The notes beneath the pieces were generated by a model. It was not told the origin of the DNA. It saw only the letters and a program-made list of their open reading frames with translations, and ran no database searches. From NCBI GenBank assembly GCA_049609065.1, contig JBMYYE010000084.1, positions 1 through 10,622 of the forward strand: a stretch of DNA of 10,622 bases, read 5' to 3'. The position numbers and the translations under genes were made by a program. Numbering within the stretch: the first letter of the stretch is position 1; the number at the start of each line of letters is the position of its first letter. Positions 6,581 to 10,622 of the stretch are shown here, piece after piece. The stretch comes from JBMYYE01 sp049609065. Its GTDB lineage: Bacteria; Pseudomonadota; Alphaproteobacteria; Rhodobacterales; Rhodobacteraceae.

Positions 6581-7486
6581 CTAGGGCGATATGAGTGTCA
6601 CCTCAACACGGCGATTTTTTTGACGGCCGTCTTCCGTTTCATTTGAAAACCGCGGGGCAAGTGGCCCAATTCCATGCGCCGTGAGCCGCGCTCCATCCAC
6701 CCCGTAGCTGTCCATAAGCAGCTTTCGCACCGCTTGGGCGCGTTTTTTGGATATATCAACATTGCCATCATAGCCACCGGTCGCATCGGTATGCCCAACC
6801 AAACGCACGCGTAATGATGGATGATCCGACAGCATCTTAGCCAAACGACCGAGATCTGCGATCTCTGGTTCTAAAAGGTTGCTCGCGCCACTTTTGAATA
6901 CAACCCCTTGCAACACCCAAGCCCCGTTCAATTTGAGGATTTCCAGCGGGTTAGAGCCTATTTGTGACTGTGTTTCTTCCACCATCACGGATTTCACATC
7001 TGCAGGTTTCACGTCCTTTGCAAGGTATTCCGATACATGGATAAAACCCGTTTGCGATGCCCGCGAAACCACGATTTCAACATAGCGCGACGCGTCATTG
7101 CTTGCCCCAATCCAATAGGCAAAATCATCCAAAGTGACATGCATATCTGGTTCATCAATAAGGTTCAGGTCATAGCGAAAATCAAACCCGCCGCATTGCG
7201 CATCTGTACATTCAAAAAGCCCCAACACCCCGTCCGCGATCATTCCTTCTTTGACGGGTTCAATCAGCTGCTGAACCGTCAACTCTGTCCCGCGCACCTG
7301 CCAAACATTTTGCGTAAGACCACGTAATCCAATAGGCGCAACACCCGATTGCACAGGGAAATCATAGGCTTTCAAAGGGTGCGTTGCGTCAGATATATGT
7401 GTCGCTTGCGCGGGGATTTGAATTTCCGCAGCCAAGGCAGGCAAAGCAAATATCCCGACTATTGCAATTCGGATCAGAGCAATCAT
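6581..7486 (-). CDS. OmpA-family envelope protein with DUF4892-like N-terminal domain
   Basis: I place the start at the ATG at 7486 rather than at upstream in-frame ATGs. It gives a clean signal peptide (MIALIRIAIVGIFALPALAA, cleavage likely after Ala20) and overlaps the preceding gene's TGA by 4 nt. The 301-residue precursor has no transmembrane beta-barrel signature. Residues about 40-155 include LFECTDAQCGG with Cys93 and Cys98, and VEIVVSRAS at about 136-144, resembling DUF4892 from memory. The C-terminal OmpA-like domain (about 194-300) shows GHTDATGGYDGN, KKRA and NRRVEV. Asp234 and Arg249 correspond to the residues that bind diaminopimelate in peptidoglycan. The likely role is a periplasmic or outer-membrane-associated cell-wall anchor. 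It is the last gene of a four-gene operon and converges on the LysR gene across 21 bp. Confidence 0.85.
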   Translation of the reverse strand: MIALIRIAIVGIFALPALAAEIQIPAQATHISDATHPLKAYDFPVQSGVAPIGLRGLTQNVWQVRGTELTVQQLIEPVKEGMIADGVLGLFECTDAQCGGFDFRYDLNLIDEPDMHVTLDDFAYWIGASNDASRYVEIVVSRASQTGFIHVSEYLAKDVKPADVKSVMVEETQSQIGSNPLEILKLNGAWVLQGVVFKSGASNLLEPEIADLGRLAKMLSDHPSLRVRLVGHTDATGGYDGNVDISKKRAQAVRKLLMDSYGVDGARLTAHGIGPLAPRFSNETEDGRQKNRRVEVTLISP

Positions 7487-8052
7487 CGATGCGCCGCGTG
7501 ATATTCTGGATTGGGTTTCATTTTTGTGCCCGACGCGATGCGGTTCGTCATATTGTAAAATCCCGTAATCGCAGAAATATCCCAAATATCACGATCGCTA
7601 AAACCGTGATCGCGCAATTCCTGACGGTGCGATTCATCTGTCTTTGCACTGTTCTCAGTCAGGTGCACCGCAAAATCGAGCATAGCACGCTGTCGTGGTT
7701 CAAGATCAGCAACACGGTAATTCATCACCATCATTTCCCCCAATTCGGGGTCGCCAGACAATTCACGCACCGCAGCCCCATGGGCAACAAGGCAATAGTA
7801 ACACTTGTTCACCGACGACACCGCAACCGCGATCAATTCACGTTCGAGCTTCGTCAATCCGCTCTCACCCAGCATAAGGTCATTATACATCGCTGAAAAC
7901 GCATTTAGTTTTTCAACATCAAAGGCATAGGCCTTCAACACATTCGGAACAAGGCCGAGCTTCTCTTCGCAGATTTCGAAAAACCGTGCCGTTGCGTCTG
8001 GCAACGGATCCAAAGGCGTTAGGTTGAGTGCTGTTGCATTTTCAGTGTTCAT
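7483..8052 (-). CDS. AhpD-like peroxidase-related protein (carboxymuconolactone decarboxylase family)
   Basis: This 189-residue cytoplasmic protein belongs to the AhpD/CMD fold. The redox motif CxxCxxxH is intact: Cys84, Cys87 and His91 in NKCYYCLVAHGA, preceded by LTKLERELIAVAVSS. In AhpD the two cysteines reduce peroxiredoxin partners or act on hydroperoxides. The longer form here, with an N-terminal extension LGLVPNVLKAYAFD and a C-terminal GFYNMTNRIA, matches the 'peroxidase-related enzyme' subgroup (I believe TIGR01926), whose physiological substrate is unsettled. The start overlaps the stop of the acetyltransferase gene by 4 nt (ATGA), and its stop overlaps the OmpA-family start in the same way, so translation of all three is probably coupled. 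Confidence 0.9.
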   Translation of the reverse strand: MNTENATALNLTPLDPLPDATARFFEICEEKLGLVPNVLKAYAFDVEKLNAFSAMYNDLMLGESGLTKLERELIAVAVSSVNKCYYCLVAHGAAVRELSGDPELGEMMVMNYRVADLEPRQRAMLDFAVHLTENSAKTDESHRQELRDHGFSDRDIWDISAITGFYNMTNRIASGTKMKPNPEYHAAHR

Positions 8053-8768
8053 GTCGCTGTCTCCTCACGGTGTCGATAGTGATAGCTTTCCACAACTTCC
8101 ATCCCAAGCGAAGCATAAAGCGCATTGGCGGGACCATTTGCCTCTGTCACTATCACAGAAAAATACCGCGCCCCCATTTCGCGCGCCCAATTAGCCGCGC
8201 CATACATCAAGTTTTGCGCAGCCCCCATCCGGCGACGCGATTGCGTCACCTCAAGCGCATGCAGCATGGCAATGTCATTGTCGATGCCGATAAAAGCGGT
8301 TCCTGCTGCGCGGTCTTTCCACCGGCAAAGCGCACCTGTTTTTGGCATGGGCGCACGCGCCATCACGGCCAAACGCTCAGGCCCAATTCCGCCCTCAAGC
8401 CAGAGTTCTCTTTGGATTTCCAAAGGCGGCCAAAAATGAAACGCGCTCACTGGTGGGACCTCGTGGCCGGCCAGCTGATCGATATCGCATCCGTAAATCA
8501 CGACAGGATCCTTAATTTTGAACCCATGTGCATCTAAGGCCGCATCAAGCGCCTCTTGCTCAGAACGCACCATGAATAAAGATGGCGATTTTTCCGCCAA
8601 AAGCGGCTCTAACGTTGGGAGTTTTGTATCATCTTCCAATGTTACCGATGATACGCGACTGCCGCCACCTGCCCCATCACGGATCAACCATCCATCGTAA
8701 TTTTCATATTTTGCAGCCGGCCATGTTGCTTCGAGTGTCGCAAAAATGTTTTGTGAGGTTATTGTCAT
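8049..8768 (-). CDS. GNAT-family N-acetyltransferase
   Basis: A 239-residue GCN5-related acetyltransferase, probably with two GNAT-like halves. The C-terminal half holds the acetyl-CoA-binding features: LHALEVTQSRRRMGAA at about 169-184, where RRRMGAA fits the R/Q-x-x-G-x-G/A loop, and VTEANGPANALYASLGM at 207-223, the motif B helix and turn. The N-terminal half (YDGWLIRDGAGGGSRVSSV at about 24-42) matches the opening common in two-domain HPA2-type bacterial GNATs and probably lacks its own CoA site. The acceptor (amino acid, small amine or protein) cannot be inferred. Its ATG is 11 nt after the cinA-like stop and has only a weak GAG ribosome binding site, so it likely relies on coupling. Its stop overlaps the AhpD-like start. 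Confidence 0.88.
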   Translation of the reverse strand: MTITSQNIFATLEATWPAAKYENYDGWLIRDGAGGGSRVSSVTLEDDTKLPTLEPLLAEKSPSLFMVRSEQEALDAALDAHGFKIKDPVVIYGCDIDQLAGHEVPPVSAFHFWPPLEIQRELWLEGGIGPERLAVMARAPMPKTGALCRWKDRAAGTAFIGIDNDIAMLHALEVTQSRRRMGAAQNLMYGAANWAREMGARYFSVIVTEANGPANALYASLGMEVVESYHYRHREETAT

Positions 8769-8779
8769 AATATGTGGCT

Positions 8780-9496
8780 CTAAATAAGGGTTTTTAAGGA
8801 TTTTTTAGCGGTTTGGAGCATGGTGTTATCTTGCGATCGCAACACGATATGCGCGCCGTAGATCCCATTTTGGTGAAACGGATAGGATCCAATGCTCACA
8901 TCTGGAAAGTCCGCGGCTAATTTGGCAAGCGGCCCCGCCAGCTCACCTTCTCCGATGTCAAATCGAACGGTTTCCGACAAAAGCGGCACCCCGCCTGTCA
9001 ATGTTGGTAGGATGCTTGCGACCATGGCCTCAAACACCGCAGGTACGCCAGCCATGACATGGCAATTTTCGATCACAAACCCTGGGGCCGTTGAAACGGG
9101 GTTGTCGATCAACACCGCCCCATCAGGAATGCGCGCCATACGCAAGCGCGCGGCGTTTAGTTCACCGCCCGTGCGTTCATAATGGGCCGCCAGAAGCGCC
9201 CGCGCGTCGCTACGAACATCAATCGGGCGATCAAAAGCCGCAGCCACACAATCCGCCGTGATATCATCATGCGTCGGGCCAATTCCCCCTGAGGTGAACA
9301 CGTAATTCACCTGCGCGGAAAGCTGCGCAACGGTCTGTTTAATCACGTCTGGATCGTCGGCAATCACGCGTGCTTCGAGCAAATCAATGCCATTTTTGGT
9401 CAAAGCTTGGGCCAAGAAACGTGTGTTTGTATCTTGGGTGCGCCCCGACAATATTTCATCGCCAATGACAATCATTGCAGCTGTTGGGTTCGCCAT
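8780..9496 (-). CDS. CinA-like molybdopterin-binding-domain protein (short form)
   Basis: This 238-residue protein has the MoeA/MogA-type molybdopterin-binding fold of the CinA N-terminal domain. The signatures are MIVIGDEILSGRTQDTN at 8-24 and TSGGIGPTHDDITAD at 68-82, with the paired Asp77 and Asp78 typical of the family. It lacks the C-terminal NMN deamidase (PncC) domain of full CinA, so annotation as a competence gene would be misleading. Full CinA N-domains hydrolyse ADP-ribose-type compounds, but short forms are poorly characterised. The start at 9496 has AAGGA 6 nt upstream on its strand. A good promoter lies just before it, making this the first gene of the operon with the GNAT, AhpD-like and OmpA-family genes. 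Confidence 0.88.
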   Translation of the reverse strand: MANPTAAMIVIGDEILSGRTQDTNTRFLAQALTKNGIDLLEARVIADDPDVIKQTVAQLSAQVNYVFTSGGIGPTHDDITADCVAAAFDRPIDVRSDARALLAAHYERTGGELNAARLRMARIPDGAVLIDNPVSTAPGFVIENCHVMAGVPAVFEAMVASILPTLTGGVPLLSETVRFDIGEGELAGPLAKLAADFPDVSIGSYPFHQNGIYGAHIVLRSQDNTMLQTAKKSLKTLI

Positions 9497-9505
9497 CTGA
9501 CATCC

Positions 9506-9532
9506 TTGCAGTCCGTTTACATCGGGTATAGC
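9506..9532 (+). promoter_or_regulatory. Candidate sfsA promoter, overlapping the divergent cinA promoter
   Basis: TTGCAG at 9506-9511 and TATAGC at 9527-9532 are separated by a short 15-bp spacer. The -10 shares bases with the opposite-strand -10. Transcription would begin at about 9539-9541, on or next to the sfsA ATG. This agrees with the lack of a clear ribosome binding site there. Confidence 0.35.
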
Positions 9533-9552
9533 CAGAAGCCATGCGCTTTCAA
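9525..9552 (-). promoter_or_regulatory. Candidate promoter of the cinA-like operon
   Basis: On the minus strand TTGAAA (9552-9547) and TATACC (9530-9525) are separated by 16 bp. The -35 matches sigma-70 consensus at five of six positions, the -10 at four of six. Predicted transcription would start near 9518, giving a leader of about 20-25 nt with the AAGGA ribosome binding site inside it. The -35 lies inside the first codons of sfsA. Confidence 0.5.
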
Positions 9553-10242
9553 ACCCCTCTTGTCCGAGCCGTGCTCATCCGTCGCTATAAACGCTTCTTG
9601 GCGGATATGCAGCTTGCGGATGGGACGATAGTCACAACCCACTGCCCGAACCCTGGTGCCATGCTAGGGCTAAAGGACGAAGGCCTCACTTGTTGGTTAG
9701 AACCCAATGATGATCCGAAAAAGAAGCTCAAATACGGGTGGCGATTGGCCGAAATGGATACGGGTGCGATGGTTGGAATTGACACAAGCGCGCCCAATAA
9801 GATTATAAAAGAGGCTCTTCTCGCAAAACGCATCCCTGCTTTTGCCGCCTATGACACCATCCTTCCTGAGCAAAAATATAGCACAAACAGCCGTATTGAT
9901 TTTCTCTTAAGGTCCGATGGGCTCCCTGATTTGTATCTCGAAGTGAAAAACGCCCACCTCATGCGCCAAGAGGGGCTGGCGGAATTTCCAGATTGCGAAA
10001 CCAAACGCGGGGCCAAACACCTCGCCGATCTATCCGCCATGAGCAAAAGTGGACATCGGGCGGCGACGCTCTATCTTATTCAGCGCGATGACTGCCATAA
10101 ATTTGGCCTCGCAGGGGATCTCGACCCGACATATTCTGACATGTTTCAACGTGCCAAACGGGCGGGAATGGAAAGTTTCGCCTACAACACCATACTTTCA
10201 CAAACTGAGATTGCATTTGGTGATCCTATTCCATTTGAATAA
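9541..10242 (+). CDS. sfsA: SfsA family DNA/RNA nuclease-like protein
   Basis: SfsA ('sugar fermentation stimulation') proteins combine an OB-like N-terminal part with a PD-(D/E)XK nuclease-like core. The true function is unsettled, although nucleic-acid binding is reported for the E. coli protein. The 233 residues match family length. Key motifs are THCPNPGAM at 33-41, SRIDFLL with Asp120, LEVKNAHL with Glu134 and Lys136 (the nuclease-type acidic/Lys set), and EFPDCETKRGAKHL at 148-161. The ATG at 9541 has only AGAAG two bases before it, so translation may use a very short leader. It is divergent from the cinA-like gene with 44 bp between and is followed after 46 bp by map on the same strand. 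Confidence 0.95.
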   Translation: MRFQTPLVRAVLIRRYKRFLADMQLADGTIVTTHCPNPGAMLGLKDEGLTCWLEPNDDPKKKLKYGWRLAEMDTGAMVGIDTSAPNKIIKEALLAKRIPAFAAYDTILPEQKYSTNSRIDFLLRSDGLPDLYLEVKNAHLMRQEGLAEFPDCETKRGAKHLADLSAMSKSGHRAATLYLIQRDDCHKFGLAGDLDPTYSDMFQRAKRAGMESFAYNTILSQTEIAFGDPIPFE

Positions 10243-10288
10243 CCGATCTTGATGCCGTATCTAGCCTTAAGACCAAAGGAGAATTGTC

Positions 10289-10622
10289 GTGATCAAACAT
10301 GATGGCCGCGTGACCAAAGACGGAATTAACATCCATGAAGCCGCTGATTTTGCAGGTATGCATAAAGCAGGTCGGTTGGCGGCAGAGATCCTTGATCGGA
10401 TCGCACCGATGGTGGAACCGGGGGTAACGACAGGTGCACTTGATAAGGCAATCGAAGACATGGTTGATGAAGCTGGCGCAAAATCCGCGACCATTGGCTA
10501 TCGTGGCTATCAGCACGCATCTTGTATCTCAGTCAATCACGTCATCTGCCACGGCATTCCCGGTGCACCCATTCCCATGGGCAAAGATGAAACCATTTCC
10601 AAGAACCTTGAAAAACGCCGCG
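10289..10622 (+). CDS. map: Methionine aminopeptidase, type I (5' part)
   Basis: Map removes the initiator methionine from nascent proteins. The window holds the first 111 codons; the frame is open to the right edge. The start is GTG at 10289, preceded by a strong AAGGAG with 7-nt spacing. The protein begins MIKHDGRVTKDGINIHEAADF, a roseobacter-like N-terminus. It then shows MHKAGRLAAEILD, VEPGVTTGALD and CISVNHVICHGIPG, where the His of CHGIP is the substrate-binding His79 of E. coli Map. The metal-binding residues (Asp, Asp, His, Glu, Glu) all lie beyond the window. After CHGIPG comes a stretch, APIPMGKDETISKNLEKRR, where the usual short loop to GDIVNID is expected, which indicates an insertion of at least about 12 residues. 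Confidence 0.93.
   Translation, partial: MIKHDGRVTKDGINIHEAADFAGMHKAGRLAAEILDRIAPMVEPGVTTGALDKAIEDMVDEAGAKSATIGYRGYQHASCISVNHVICHGIPGAPIPMGKDETISKNLEKRR

Noticed and set aside
7484..7585. Longer N-terminus for the OmpA-family gene starting at an ATG at 7585
   Set aside because: It would overlap the AhpD-like gene by about 100 bp and bury the clear signal peptide that begins at 7486, where the ATGA overlap and signal sequence agree.
8028..8537. A 169-codon plus-strand open frame opposite the GNAT and AhpD-like genes
   Set aside because: Both opposite-strand genes show intact family motifs across this stretch; the plus-strand product is His/Arg/Cys-rich with no family features.
3317..8892. 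Recurrent GGATCC hexamers (about eight copies from folC to the cinA-like gene)
   Set aside because: They fall at unrelated codon positions and irregular spacing within coding regions; a mild excess over chance but no structure.

Overview
The window reads as a chromosomal housekeeping segment of an alphaproteobacterium, most likely a marine Rhodobacterales (roseobacter-type) with a moderate GC content of a little over half. This rests on protein style (FolC, AccD, SfsA and Map all look roseobacter-like), on dense packing with ATGA overlaps, and on a familiar-looking gene order. No insertion sequence, phage gene, CRISPR array, tRNA or rRNA was found. I see no convincing undescribed multi-gene system; the second-look signals are mostly regulatory structures in the short intergenic gaps.

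Left part (1-5476): a truncated minus-strand gene (start at 109) runs off the left edge and diverges from a plus-strand CPBP-family membrane protease. After the protease come accD (acetyl-CoA carboxylase beta subunit) and folC (dihydrofolate/folylpolyglutamate synthase), which abut with no spacer (TAA then GTG). Next is fadH, a full-length NADPH-dependent 2,4-dienoyl-CoA reductase. Its Shine-Dalgarno lies inside a predicted hairpin. A strong hairpin, probably a terminator, follows fadH.

Middle (5477-6559): a LysR-type regulator of the CrgA/DmlR kind has a perfect 9-bp-arm dyad just upstream of its ribosome binding site, which suggests autoregulation.

Right part (6581-10622): four minus-strand genes form a compact operon transcribed in the order cinA-like, GNAT acetyltransferase, AhpD-like peroxidase-related protein, OmpA-family lipid-exported protein (signal peptide plus peptidoglycan-binding domain). 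The junctions are 11 nt, then a 4-nt overlap, then another 4-nt overlap. This operon converges on the LysR gene. It diverges from sfsA, which is followed by the 5' part of map (methionine aminopeptidase). The 44-nt cinA/sfsA gap appears to hold overlapping divergent promoters, and sfsA may be translated from a nearly leaderless mRNA.

Functionally, accD and fadH touch the two sides of fatty-acid metabolism (malonyl-CoA supply, and degradation of unsaturated chains), and folC supplies polyglutamylated folates. The cinA-to-ompA operon mixes an apparent nucleotide/pterin-type enzyme, an acetyltransferase, a redox-active AhpD protein and a cell-envelope protein, so its shared purpose is not evident from sequence.
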